From Betaproteobacteria bacterium (GTDB taxonomy: Bacteria; Pseudomonadota; Gammaproteobacteria; Burkholderiales; Casimicrobiaceae): DNA of 64,000 nucleotides. The first letter of the stretch is position 1. Every line of letters starts with the position of its first letter. The notes below the pieces were generated by a model that had not been told where the DNA came from, did not search any database, and worked only from the letters and a program-made list of their open reading frames with translations. Both the position numbers and the translations under genes were made by a program. This document shows positions 17,615 through 26,412 of the stretch, piece by piece. The stretch lies in NCBI GenBank assembly GCA_013298765.1, contig JAAFJA010000002.1, positions 372,001 through 436,000 of the forward strand, read 5' to 3'.

Positions 17615-19165
17615 TCAACCTTTCTGTATCTGTTGCTGCAAAGTAATCTCAATGAACTCGGCCGGGCGGGTCATTGCGACGAGTACTATCACCCGCAATA
17701 TCCCCTCGCCGACCTCTTCAGACGTCATCGTTTCGTCCAATCCCACGTGTACGCTAAACGCGTCTTCGGGCATCGCGCCTGCCAACCCGCCGCGCTTCCA
17801 AACACCGGTGAGAAAGCTGGAGATCATCGCCTTTGCCGTAGCCCAAGTGTTGGCTGTGTTGGGTTCAAACACCAATGCATTGAGCGCAAGGCGAATCGAT
17901 GCTTCGAGCATCATGACGGTTCTTCGCACATTGATGTAGCGCCAGTCCAAACTGTTGCTGTCGAGCGTTCGCGCGCCCCATACAAGTGTTCCCTGCCCAA
18001 TGAATGTGCGAATCGCGTTGATCGATTTGCCTTGCAGCGATGCGTTCAAGTCCTCTTGCTCTTCATGCGAGATCGCAACTGCGGGGGTCACCACGTTGTT
18101 GAGGCCCACGTTCGCGGGCGCTTTCCACACCCCGCGAGTGTTGTCGACCATCGCAAGAACACCCGCCATCGCAGCCGAGGGCGGCAACAGATTGAGGCGT
18201 TGGGTCATCTCGGCAATTAGCGATTTGTAAATCATGCTGACAGTCTTTAAAGTGTCTTCAAGTTGTGCGGTGTCCGCAACGTCGAGCGCATTTCCAAAAC
18301 GATCCATTTCGGCTTCTACTTCGACGCGCTTTGCGTCACCCATTGACGAAGCGGCCATTTCCGATTTGATGTCGGCCATCAGGATTGCGCGGCTCGTCGT
18401 GTCGACCAGGTTTCTCAAGCCCAGCTCGCGCTGCTCCACCAGATTCGTATTGAGCCAAGGAAAATACGCTGCGCCGTTTGCGAGATGATTGATGCCGATG
18501 CCTTCGCGAAACGCCTCGATGACGTCAGGGGCATGGCTGCGCGAACGATAGCCCTCCCACACGTCGAGAATTGCGAAGCGATTGTGCATCTTCTGCCCGC
18601 AATGCAAGAGCATTTCTTTCTGCACTGCGTAGCACGCTTGCTGCGACAGGAGTACAGCGTCAGGAACGACTAACAACGCCGGTTCGAGCGCCTGTGTCAA
18701 CGTTTCGATACCTGCAATGAGTGGCGCAGTCTCGATCGGGTCCCCGTATTGGCCGACGGAAACGATGTAGCAGGCGCCACCACCGTTTTGAAAGAAGAGC
18801 ACCATGGAGTGATACAAAAAGTATGCGCCGCTCACTTGTTTCAGCGTGTATTGCTTCGCTCCTAGCAGTAGCGGAACGGCATCGCGGACGGATAACGGAG
18901 CGTCGGAAACAGCCGACGCCGTGGGACTCGCCGCCCGAGCCAGCGTAAAACGCACATGCTCGGAGATCGGTGCGGCCCCAAAGCAGGTGTGGAACTCAAC
19001 CAAGGAGGTAATCCGAAACGGCTTCTGGTGCAACGATTTACCGGCGTGCTCCGCGCGCTCAGTCCAGCCAACAAACGCAGGCACCGCCGTGGGAGCTTCC
19101 ACCACAGAATTCGGAAACGCGTTCTTCTCGACGATATAGACCCCCGGCGTCTTAATGGTGCCCAT
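17615..19165 (-). CDS. Contractile-tail sheath protein (phage or eCIS type), isolated
   Basis: The 516-residue protein starts MGTIKTPGVYIVEKNAFPNS, the standard opening of contractile-tail sheaths. It has the conserved end domain with WGARTLDSNSLDWRYINVRR near residue 400 and FLTGVWKRGGLAGAMPEDAF near residue 460. The ending RPAEFIEITLQQQ is characteristic of extracellular contractile injection systems and related phage tails. Length and both termini look complete, and a GAGGAG site precedes the ATG. No tube, baseplate, spike, ATPase or effector gene lies nearby: the neighbours are an antidote gene and a hemerythrin-like gene. It is either a relic of a larger cluster or part of one scattered elsewhere. 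Confidence 0.9.
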   Translation of the reverse strand: MGTIKTPGVYIVEKNAFPNSVVEAPTAVPAFVGWTERAEHAGKSLHQKPFRITSLVEFHTCFGAAPISEHVRFTLARAASPTASAVSDAPLSVRDAVPLLLGAKQYTLKQVSGAYFLYHSMVLFFQNGGGACYIVSVGQYGDPIETAPLIAGIETLTQALEPALLVVPDAVLLSQQACYAVQKEMLLHCGQKMHNRFAILDVWEGYRSRSHAPDVIEAFREGIGINHLANGAAYFPWLNTNLVEQRELGLRNLVDTTSRAILMADIKSEMAASSMGDAKRVEVEAEMDRFGNALDVADTAQLEDTLKTVSMIYKSLIAEMTQRLNLLPPSAAMAGVLAMVDNTRGVWKAPANVGLNNVVTPAVAISHEEQEDLNASLQGKSINAIRTFIGQGTLVWGARTLDSNSLDWRYINVRRTVMMLEASIRLALNALVFEPNTANTWATAKAMISSFLTGVWKRGGLAGAMPEDAFSVHVGLDETMTSEEVGEGILRVIVLVAMTRPAEFIEITLQQQIQKG

Positions 19166-19403
19166 ACCCTACGACTCCTCGGTGCTTGATGTGCGCGAAG
19201 CGTAGCTCAACTCGACGAGCTGCAACGAATTCGCCGCAATCGCCCGAAATGGCTCCCCGCCACCCATCGCAATGGCTCTTTTGGGTGATTCGGGGTTAGC
19301 CCTAAATCGATGAAATGACGTCTATGCGCTCTGCCGGAATTCTCGGTGTGACGCGCCCTCTTCTAGTTTTCTAAACCGTCATTTCTATTTCGAAGGATTT
19401 CTC

Positions 19404-20168
19404 ATGTCTAGCCAAGTTCAAACTCGCGAAACCCCGTCTGTTACCGCTGCGCCTGCGCCGCGCTTCGATCTCTATCGGATGATCCATAAAACGCTGCGCA
19501 AGATGATGTTTGACACCGTCTATGCGCTGGGCTGCGCGGATGTGGCCGATGATCGCGAATTTCATGCAGCGCTTGATCAGGTGCTCGCGCTTTGCGAGGC
19601 TTTCGATCATCATTTGCAGAAAGAGAATCATTACGTGCATCCGGCGATGGAGGCGCGCTCGCCCGGCAGCACGCGGCAAATCCTTGATGAGCATTTTGAG
19701 CACATCGAAGAGATCGATTTCATCCGCACGGAGGTGGCGCGGATTCGCACAGTGGCGAGCGATACGCGCGCGACGGAAACGCATCGCCTTTATCTGCACA
19801 TGACGCATTTCGTGGCGGATAACTTGAAGCACATGCGCCATGAAGAGCTGGAGCACAACGCGACGCTTTGGGCGAAATACAGCGATGCGGAATTGATGGC
19901 GATTGAGCAGCGCATCATTGCGAACATCGCCCCCGAAGAGATGATGGCGATTTTGAAAGTGGCGATTCCAGCGCAGTCGCATCAGGAGCGCGCCGGAATG
20001 CTGGGCGGCATGAAGCAAAGCGAGATGCCGCGCCAGGCGTTTGAGGCGATCGTGCAGATCGCGCGCGAAGGGCTGGCAACGCGTGATTGGGACAAGTTGG
20101 CGCGCGCAATTGGCGAGCCGCAGGTGCCGGGCCTTGTTGAAGTCAGCGATACGCGGATGTCTTGGTAG
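19404..20168 (+). CDS. Hemerythrin-like domain protein
   Basis: This 254-residue, largely helical protein carries histidine/acidic motifs spaced as in hemerythrin HHE domains: FDHHLQKENHYVHPAME near residue 70, DEHFEHIEEID near residue 98 and HMRHEELEH near residue 145. Such proteins bind a di-iron centre and sense or store oxygen, NO or iron. The last 80 residues (PAQSHQERAGMLGGM...) are less typical and may form a second helical segment. It has no signal peptide and is a single gene. The exact role is unknown. Confidence 0.7.
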   Translation: MSSQVQTRETPSVTAAPAPRFDLYRMIHKTLRKMMFDTVYALGCADVADDREFHAALDQVLALCEAFDHHLQKENHYVHPAMEARSPGSTRQILDEHFEHIEEIDFIRTEVARIRTVASDTRATETHRLYLHMTHFVADNLKHMRHEELEHNATLWAKYSDAELMAIEQRIIANIAPEEMMAILKVAIPAQSHQERAGMLGGMKQSEMPRQAFEAIVQIAREGLATRDWDKLARAIGEPQVPGLVEVSDTRMSW

Positions 20169-20313
20169 GCGGTTGCGTCCGCACTTGGTTGCGGCCTCGC
20201 GATTTTGATTCGGTTGACGCGCGGCAGCCGCGGCGCCAGCCGCTTCCTCCGTTCGGGCGGCGCATCGGTGAAGGGCCTTAATCATTCAGCAATACACGCT
20301 TTGCCCATTATCT

Positions 20314-21945
20314 ATGTGGGCTAGAAAGCCATTTTTCTATTTTTCACCAATTATGAATAACTACCACTTGCCCAAAGAAAGTAAAGCGTTAATCGATGTA
20401 GATGCTGCCGCATTGCTTGGAATTATCTTCGGTGTTTTGCTGCACATTTTGATCCTGTTCTCCGCGCTGATGATGCCAGCAGCGGCGCAGGCAGAGGTGG
20501 GTGACTTCCGCAGCTGGGGCGTCGGTGGACGAGCCCAATTTAGCGTGGGCACGGGTGCCGAGGTCATTCCGAGCGATGTGATTGCACTGCGCGGCGGCGC
20601 GCTTCTGGTCGCAACATCCTGCAATGAACAGCCGTCTCGCGATTGGTGTTTCACAAAACTCAACTTCAACGGCAGTGTTGATACGACGTGGGGAACGAAC
20701 AATTCAGGCTCCGTGATGGAAATCACGCCCGCACAGGATTTTGTTCGCGGCATGCTGCCGTTGGATGATGGCGGCTGGTACGCGTTTGGCTCATGCGGCT
20801 CTCAGAGCTGCATCGGCCGCTATCACGCCAACGGTGCAAGAAACACTGCGCTCGGCGGCTCAGGGCGCATCACGGCAGCTGGCTTGAGCATGATCGACAT
20901 CGAGGTGCTGGGCGATGGGCGCATTCTGTACGCTGGAGAATGCTTTGGCGGCGGGATTTATCGTGCGTGTGTGGGCCGCCTATTGGCGAATGGCAGCGCA
21001 GATCCATCTTTCAATAACGGGCAAGCGCTGGTGTTCACGATGGGTGAAATCACTGGCAATAGCAGCTACCAAGCAAACTCGATCAAATTCGACGCCGCGC
21101 AGAATCGCTACTGGGTGGGCGGTCGCTGCCAATCAAATGGAAAGTTTGACTTTTGCATTGCGCGCGTCACCGATGCCGGACAACTCGACACCTCGTTTAC
21201 ACCGAACGGCTGGTTCCGCTTCTCGGTGGCGAGCATCGAGGACATCTCGCAACGTCTTCTGCTGCGCCCCGACGGCTATCCGTTGCTGGTTGGTCAGTGT
21301 CGTACGAGCGTCGTGGATCCGTTCCTGACGAGCTATTGTGTGGCGGAAGTGCTGCCATGGACGGGCGTGCTCAACAGCGCGTTCGGCAACAACGGCACAC
21401 AACTGATCAACGTTCAGGCCGATGCGCAGCACAGCTTGCAAAATCGATCAGCGTTTCTGCAAGCGGACGGCAGTTTGGGTATCGTTGGTTCGTGCATTGC
21501 TCGAAGCTCAACGCAGCGGGCCTGCTTCGCGCTACTCGCGGCAAATGGCTCCGACGATTTACGTCTTCGCAGCAGCCGCGCAGTGCAATATCTTGGCAGC
21601 AGCGATACCTCGCCGACCCGCCTGGTCGGTGCCAGTCGCGTTGTGCGTGGCGTGGGCGACGCACGCACGCTCTATGCGTTTGGAAGTTGCGGCGTCACGG
21701 GAAGTGGTACGCCCTGTCTCGGCCTGATTGAGTGGGCTACGCCGCGCGGCGGCGAATGCACGCTGGATGTCGATGGTGACGGGCAGGTACTGGCCACAAC
21801 CGACGGTGTGCTTCTTACACGTATTGCAGCGGGAATGCGTGGCACAGCCGCAACCGCGAACGCCGTCGGCCCAGGGACACGACAAGCGTGGGAGACAATA
21901 CGAAGCATGCTTGCGCGCGATTGTGGGATGACGATCGCACCTTAG
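20314..21945 (+). CDS. Secreted delta-60-type repeat protein with dockerin-like C-terminus
   Basis: The 543-residue protein has an N-terminal hydrophobic export segment (LLGIIFGVLLHILILFSALM, then PAAAQA). Repeated blades follow, of the kind DGGWYAFGSCGSQSCIGRYHANGARN and LLANGSADPSFNNGQALV, which resemble the delta-60 repeats that form a beta-propeller. Paired cysteines recur in the blades. The end, CTLDVDGDGQVLATTDGVL and then CGMTIAP, is closely related to the end of the giant protein at 4115-8803. The start could also be the ATG at 20353; neither has a clear ribosome binding site. The product is probably exported and its function is unknown. Confidence 0.75.
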   Translation: MWARKPFFYFSPIMNNYHLPKESKALIDVDAAALLGIIFGVLLHILILFSALMMPAAAQAEVGDFRSWGVGGRAQFSVGTGAEVIPSDVIALRGGALLVATSCNEQPSRDWCFTKLNFNGSVDTTWGTNNSGSVMEITPAQDFVRGMLPLDDGGWYAFGSCGSQSCIGRYHANGARNTALGGSGRITAAGLSMIDIEVLGDGRILYAGECFGGGIYRACVGRLLANGSADPSFNNGQALVFTMGEITGNSSYQANSIKFDAAQNRYWVGGRCQSNGKFDFCIARVTDAGQLDTSFTPNGWFRFSVASIEDISQRLLLRPDGYPLLVGQCRTSVVDPFLTSYCVAEVLPWTGVLNSAFGNNGTQLINVQADAQHSLQNRSAFLQADGSLGIVGSCIARSSTQRACFALLAANGSDDLRLRSSRAVQYLGSSDTSPTRLVGASRVVRGVGDARTLYAFGSCGVTGSGTPCLGLIEWATPRGGECTLDVDGDGQVLATTDGVLLTRIAAGMRGTAATANAVGPGTRQAWETIRSMLARDCGMTIAP

Positions 21946-22056
21946 CGCGAAGCGTGTGCCGCCAGTCGAACACACACCGGACCGCAGGCGCGTCGCTGTA
22001 GTATCGTTGTGTGCTTGAGTCTTTACAGACTGACAACGGTTCGCCCCTCCTTTTTC

Positions 22057-23157
22057 ATGATCGACGCTATCCATTCCTTTTCCAGCAGCTACGCCGAGGC
22101 ACGCGAGAAGTTCCTGCGTGCCGCCACGCATGCAGGGCTTCCTGTTGAATGCCTGCAACATCCGCTCAAAGGCCGCGATGGCGAGGAACTTGCGCTTGAT
22201 GCGGTGCGCGAAGGTCCGATGGATGCCGATCGCGTACTGATCGTTTCGAGCGCGTGCCACGGCGTTGAAGGCTATTGCGGGACGGGTGTTCAGGTCGCGG
22301 CGCTGAACGATGCGACATGGCGCAAGGCGGCGCGCGACGCAGGCGTTGCCGTCGTCTACATGCACGCGCTGAACCCGTATGGCTTTTCGCATTGGCGGCG
22401 GGTGACGCATGAAAACGTCGATCTCAATCGAAATTTTCATGAGTTCTCAAAACCGTTGCCCGTGAATGCCGCGTATCGAGAATTGCATTCGATACTGCTT
22501 CCCGATCAATGGCCGCCGAACGATGAGAACGTGAAGGCAACGGCGAGCTTCATTGCGGAGCGCGGTATGTCTGCGTATCAAGCCGCGATTTCTGGTGGGC
22601 AGCATGAGTTTCCAAATGGCCTTTTTTTCGGCGGACACGGGCCGACCTGGAGCAATCAAGCCGTACGAAAAGTCTTGCGTACGCATTGCGCAAGCGCAAA
22701 ACGTATCGCCTGGATAGATTTGCACACGGGTCTTGGCCCGAATGGACATGGCGAGCGGATTTACGCGGGCTTGAACGATGCAGCAACGATCGCGCGAGCG
22801 CGCCGCTGGTGGGATGGCGGCGGCACGACGCCGATCACTTCGACCTACGACGGATCGTCAACCTCTGCGCCACTCACGGGCTTGATGTGGTTTTCCGTGC
22901 ACGACGAATGCCCGCAAGCTGAATACACCGGCATCGCAATGGAATACGGCACGCAGCCATTGCCCGATGTCTTGCAAGCGCTGCGCGCCGAGCAGTGGCT
23001 GCAACTTCACCCGGACGCGTCGGCGACGCAACGCGACCAAATCAAGCAGCAATTTCTGGCAGCGTTCTACACCGACACCGACGAGTGGAAATCAGCAATC
23101 TTGCGTCAGGCGCATGAGGCCATGCTGCAAGCAGTGCAGGGGCTGAATGAGGCGTGA
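22057..23157 (+). CDS. M14-like metallopeptidase, DUF2817 family
   Basis: The 366-residue protein (start MIDAIHSFSSSYAEAR; the frame is open from 22009) matches the DUF2817 branch of zinc carboxypeptidase-like enzymes. Zinc ligands appear as SACHGVEGYCG near residue 69 (His and Glu) and WIDLHTGLG near residue 225 (His). A catalytic Glu is probable in GIAMEYGTQP near residue 297. It has no signal peptide, so it acts in the cytoplasm. The substrate is not known for the family. It is an isolated gene convergent with the LysR gene. Confidence 0.83.
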   Translation: MIDAIHSFSSSYAEAREKFLRAATHAGLPVECLQHPLKGRDGEELALDAVREGPMDADRVLIVSSACHGVEGYCGTGVQVAALNDATWRKAARDAGVAVVYMHALNPYGFSHWRRVTHENVDLNRNFHEFSKPLPVNAAYRELHSILLPDQWPPNDENVKATASFIAERGMSAYQAAISGGQHEFPNGLFFGGHGPTWSNQAVRKVLRTHCASAKRIAWIDLHTGLGPNGHGERIYAGLNDAATIARARRWWDGGGTTPITSTYDGSSTSAPLTGLMWFSVHDECPQAEYTGIAMEYGTQPLPDVLQALRAEQWLQLHPDASATQRDQIKQQFLAAFYTDTDEWKSAILRQAHEAMLQAVQGLNEA

Positions 23158-23203
23158 ATGCCTCTAAATTCGTAGGCTCAGGCTTGGCCGAGCAGTTCCC
23201 ACT

Positions 23204-23222
23204 CCTCTCCCTCTGGGAGAGG
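23204..23222. repeat. Palindromic intergenic repeat between convergent genes
   Basis: CCTCTCCC-TCT-GGGAGAGG forms a perfect 8-base stem with a 3-base loop. It lies in the 148-base gap between the convergent peptidase and LysR genes, followed by a short GACGC/GCGTC inverted pair at 23224-23238. Repeats of this 'ctctccctctgggagagg' type are common in proteobacterial intergenic DNA. It may act as a two-way transcription barrier. Confidence 0.6.
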
Positions 23223-23305
23223 TCGACGCGTAGCGTCGGGTGAGGGAAAAAGGCGTTGATCCCCGTCTGCGCAGGGGCACGCTTCCAAACGGACGTGTAC
23301 GCGTA

Positions 23306-24226
23306 CTACCCGGTCGTTGCAGCACGCGCGGGCGTCTCTTGAAACAGCAGAGTAAGCGTATCCCGCAGCCATTTGTTCGCGTCGTCTTTCTGTACGCGAC
23401 GATGCCAGAACATATTTACTTGAAATGAAAGATCTGCAATCGGTGGCGTTCGCACGACCAGTCCAAACGGTTCAGCCGCTTCCAGCGCTAGTTTTTCAGG
23501 CACGGTAACGATCAGTTCGCTATCGCGGACGACATAGGGAACCGCAACAAAATGCGGTAGCTCCAGCGCAATGAATCGCTTGATGCCGCGCCGTTGCATG
23601 ATCGCCTCTACACGCGCATGCCCGGTTCCTGCCGAGGTGACGACGGCATGCTTCGCCAGGAGAAAGCGCGGCAACGTGAGCGCACCTTTGGCGAGCGGGT
23701 TCGTTGCCGACATGAGGCAGCGATGATGTTGCTCGAACAAGCGCTTCTGAAAAAATCCTGTGCCGAGTTTCGGCAACCACCCAAGCGCGAGATCGAGATC
23801 GCCACTCGCAAGCTCGTTGGCAACATCGATTTCACTGTTGCGAGCCGTGGCAATGGTCACGTTTGGCGCGTGTTGTTCCAGGTGTTTCAGCAGACGCGGC
23901 AGAAAGTAGATCTCACCAATATCCGTCATGGCGATTCGGAAACGGCGGGTGCTCTGCTGCGGATCGAACTGTGCGCGCCGCTCCAGCGCGCGTTCTATGT
24001 TTTGAAGCGATTCGCTAATCACTGGCGCTAGCAGCAGCGCATACGGCGTGGGCTGCATTCCGCGCGGTGAACGCGTAAACAGCTCGTCCCCCAATGCGGC
24101 GCGCAAGCGCGACAGAGCGTTGCTGAGCGCGGGTTGAGTGATCCCAATGCGATCGGCTGCGGAAGAGACCTTCCGCGTTTCAATGAGCGCATCGAACGCT
24201 CGCAACAGATTCAGATCTAGCTTCAT
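23306..24226 (-). CDS. LysR-family transcriptional regulator (NahR/NodD-like)
   Basis: The 306-residue protein has the LysR winged helix-turn-helix at residues 1-60 (MKLDLNLLRAFDALIETRKV, then QPALSNALSRLRAALGDELF). A periplasmic-binding-like effector domain follows. The MDLNLLR..FD opening and TRSPRGMQPTPYA are characteristic of the NahR/NagR/NodD branch, which responds to salicylate and other aromatic acids. It is divergent from the ring-hydroxylating oxygenase operon with 147 bases between, the usual arrangement for a regulator and its target. Confidence 0.88.
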   Translation of the reverse strand: MKLDLNLLRAFDALIETRKVSSAADRIGITQPALSNALSRLRAALGDELFTRSPRGMQPTPYALLLAPVISESLQNIERALERRAQFDPQQSTRRFRIAMTDIGEIYFLPRLLKHLEQHAPNVTIATARNSEIDVANELASGDLDLALGWLPKLGTGFFQKRLFEQHHRCLMSATNPLAKGALTLPRFLLAKHAVVTSAGTGHARVEAIMQRRGIKRFIALELPHFVAVPYVVRDSELIVTVPEKLALEAAEPFGLVVRTPPIADLSFQVNMFWHRRVQKDDANKWLRDTLTLLFQETPARAATTG

Positions 24227-24253
24227 GGCGTGTGATTCTCACCGCGTTTTTAT

Positions 24254-24268
24254 ATTCACAGCATCAAT
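24254..24268. promoter_or_regulatory. Candidate LysR binding box
   Basis: ATTCACAGCATCAAT lies between the divergent LysR gene and the oxygenase operon. It contains a T-N11-A arrangement with ATT/AAT ends and begins with the ATTCAC seen in NahR-type boxes. The match is short, so this is only a candidate. Confidence 0.35.
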
Positions 24269-24373
24269 AATGTCAGTCACTATTCCTTTATCCCATAAAT
24301 AATTGCCTTGCGCAAGAATATCGACTACGCAGCGCGATGAGTGCTCGCGAAACATAGCCCGAGGAGCATTTCA

Positions 24374-25651
24374 ATGAACGCGATCGACGCAACGCTAACT
24401 CAGTTGCAAAGCTCGCCTAGCGCGCTGAACTGGTACGAGAACGGCACCAGCCGGATTCCGTTTCGCGTGTACACCGACGCGGAACGCCATCGGAAAGAGC
24501 TCGAAGCGTTTTTCTACAAAAACCACTGGTGCTATGTGGGGCTCGAAGCCGAGATTCCGAACGTGGGCGACTTTAAGCGCACCGCGATTGGCGAGCGATC
24601 CGTGGTGATGTCGCGCGCGGAGGATGGCAGCGTTCACGTCTTTGAGAACGTGTGCGCCCACCGTGGCATGCAGTTTTGTCGCGAACGGCATGGCAATCGA
24701 AAGGATTTCGTGTGCCCGTATCACCAGTGGAGCTATTCGCTCAAGGGTGATTTGCAGGGCGTGCCGTTCATTCGCGGCGTGAAGCAAGACGGCAAAGTCA
24801 ACGGAGGTATGCCGCCCGATTTCAAGAAGGAAGAACATGGGTTGACCAAGCTTCGCGTGGCAACGCGTGGCGGCGTTGTGTTTGCAACGTTCGATCACGC
24901 GATGGAATCGTTTGAGGATTTTGTGGGCGAAGCGGTGCTTCACTACTTTGATCGAATGTTTAATGGCCGCAAACTGAAGATTCTTGGCTACAACCGTCAA
25001 CGCATTCCGGGCAACTGGAAATTGATGCAAGAGAACATTAAAGACCCCTATCACCCCGGCTTGCTGCACACGTGGTTTGTGACCTTCGGGCTTTGGCGCG
25101 CGGATAACAAGGCGGAGCTCAAGATGGATCGCCACTTCCGCCACGCTGCGATGATTTCTACGCGCGGCAATGCGCAAGCGGCGAACGAAGTGAGCAAGGT
25201 TTCGAGCTTCAAGGAAACCATGCAACTGCACGACGCGCGCTTTCTGGATATCGTGCCCGAAGCGTGGTGGAACGGCCCGACTGCCGTGATGACGACCCTC
25301 TTCCCGAGCGTGATCCTGCAGCAGCAAGTCAATAGCGTTTCAACACGTCACATTCAGCCGCGCGGCAACGGCGAATTCGATTTTGTGTGGACGCACTTCG
25401 GCTATGAAGACGATGCGCCAGAGATGACCGAACGGAGATTGCGGCAATCTAATTTGTTTGGACCCGCAGGATTTGTGTCCGCGGACGACGGTGAAGTGAT
25501 CGAACTCTCGCAGAAAGGGTTTGAGCAAAAGCCCGATCACCGCGCGCTAGCCGAGCTGGGCGGACGCGACGTAGGAGACACCGATCACATGGTGACCGAG
25601 ACCCTGATTCGCGGGATGTATGCGTATTGGCGGAAGGTCATGGGTGAATAG
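24374..25651 (+). CDS. Aromatic ring-hydroxylating oxygenase, large (Rieske) subunit; salicylate 5-hydroxylase/anthranilate dioxygenase type
   Basis: This 425-residue alpha subunit starts at the ATG preceded by AGGAG; the frame is open from 24341. The Rieske centre is CAHRGMQFCRERHG followed by CPYHQWSY, near residues 83-113, giving the Cys-x-His and Cys-x-x-His pairs. The mononuclear iron site is ENIKDPYHPGLLHTW near residue 218. The sequence style is that of NagG (salicylate 5-hydroxylase) and AndAc (anthranilate 1,2-dioxygenase). Small subunit and ferredoxin genes follow, but no reductase gene does. A NahR-like regulator lies divergently. Anthranilate or salicylate hydroxylation would fit the nba genes elsewhere, but the substrate remains inferred. 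Confidence 0.88.
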   Translation: MNAIDATLTQLQSSPSALNWYENGTSRIPFRVYTDAERHRKELEAFFYKNHWCYVGLEAEIPNVGDFKRTAIGERSVVMSRAEDGSVHVFENVCAHRGMQFCRERHGNRKDFVCPYHQWSYSLKGDLQGVPFIRGVKQDGKVNGGMPPDFKKEEHGLTKLRVATRGGVVFATFDHAMESFEDFVGEAVLHYFDRMFNGRKLKILGYNRQRIPGNWKLMQENIKDPYHPGLLHTWFVTFGLWRADNKAELKMDRHFRHAAMISTRGNAQAANEVSKVSSFKETMQLHDARFLDIVPEAWWNGPTAVMTTLFPSVILQQQVNSVSTRHIQPRGNGEFDFVWTHFGYEDDAPEMTERRLRQSNLFGPAGFVSADDGEVIELSQKGFEQKPDHRALAELGGRDVGDTDHMVTETLIRGMYAYWRKVMGE

Positions 25652-25674
25652 AAAAGCGATGAGCACGGGCTTCT

Positions 25675-25764
25675 TTTGACGCAAATTCACGCAGATTTGC
25701 GCGGACTCTTTGTCAATAGAAATCTGCGCTAATCAGCGTTAAATCAGCGGAAATCTGCGTCAAA
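25675..25764. repeat. Imperfect inverted repeat in the spacer after the large subunit
   Basis: The arms at 25675-25698 and 25741-25764 match in inverse orientation at 20 of 24 bases. Additional related pieces (AAATCTGCG, AATCAGCG) lie between. It occupies most of the gap between the large- and small-subunit genes and differs from the spacer repeat at 26257. Confidence 0.6.
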
Positions 25765-25779
25765 AAAACACTGAACAAC

Positions 25780-26256
25780 ATGAGCGAACAATTAGAGACG
25801 TACTTCGCAGTAACCCAACTCCACGCGCGCTACGCAACAGTCGTGGATGCGAAAGATTGGGATGCGTGGTGTGAACTTTTCGTCGATGATTGCGTGTATC
25901 GCATTCAGCCGCGAGAAAACTACGAGCGCGGTTTTCCTTTGGCAACGCTCTCATTCACAAGCAAGGGAATGCTCAAAGACCGCGCCTACGGCATTCGCGA
26001 AACGCTGTTTCATGATCCGTACTATCAACGACATGTCATCGGCGCGCCGCTCATTCTCGAAAGCAGTGCAACACACATTGATTGCGAATCCAATTACGCA
26101 GTGTTTCGCACAAAACTCTCAGAGCTTTCGACAGTGTTTAATGTCGGGCGCTATATCGATCGAATTGTCCGCACGCCGGAAGGGCTTCGATTCCAATCGC
26201 GCCAATGCGTTTACGATAGCGAAATGATTCCAAACTCGATTATTTATCCAATCTAG
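25780..26256 (+). CDS. Aromatic ring-hydroxylating oxygenase, small (beta) subunit
   Basis: The 158-residue protein has the cystatin/NTF2-like fold of oxygenase beta subunits. Typical signs are the early LHARYATVVDAKDWDAWCELF, the mid RAYGIRETLFHDPYYQRHVIG, and the final CVYDSEMIPNSIIYPI. It has no metal site and serves to hold the alpha3-beta3 assembly together. The length agrees with NagH and AndAd subunits (about 160). It follows the large subunit after 128 bases occupied by a repeat. Confidence 0.87.
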   Translation: MSEQLETYFAVTQLHARYATVVDAKDWDAWCELFVDDCVYRIQPRENYERGFPLATLSFTSKGMLKDRAYGIRETLFHDPYYQRHVIGAPLILESSATHIDCESNYAVFRTKLSELSTVFNVGRYIDRIVRTPEGLRFQSRQCVYDSEMIPNSIIYPI

Positions 26257-26412
26257 TCCCTCCCCCTTCAAGGGGGACGACGACACACTTGTCGTCAAGA
26301 CTGACGACGGGAGGGGGATGGGGTTCCACTCCAAACAGTCGAATCCCATCCCCACCCCAACCCTCCCCTTGAAGGGGAGGAGTTCTTACGAAACAGCGCC
26401 AATCAATCAAAG
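26257..26412. repeat. GC-rich palindromic repeat pair between small subunit and ferredoxin genes
   Basis: Two hairpins with CCCCCTTCAAGGGGG (near 26261-26275) and CTCCCCTTGAAGGGGAG (near 26363-26379) lie at the ends. GGGAGGGGGATGGGG and CCATCCCCACCCCAA-type runs between them can also pair. This looks like a dispersed intergenic element inserted within the operon. No gene is visible in it. Confidence 0.6.

Noticed and set aside
19371-20285. 304-codon minus-strand frame over the hemerythrin-like gene
   Set aside because: Arg/His-rich antisense frame; the plus-strand product has clear HHE motifs.
23200-23300. Riboswitch or terminator specific to the peptidase gene
   Set aside because: The hairpin matches a common dispersed intergenic repeat and has no T run on either strand close to the stem.
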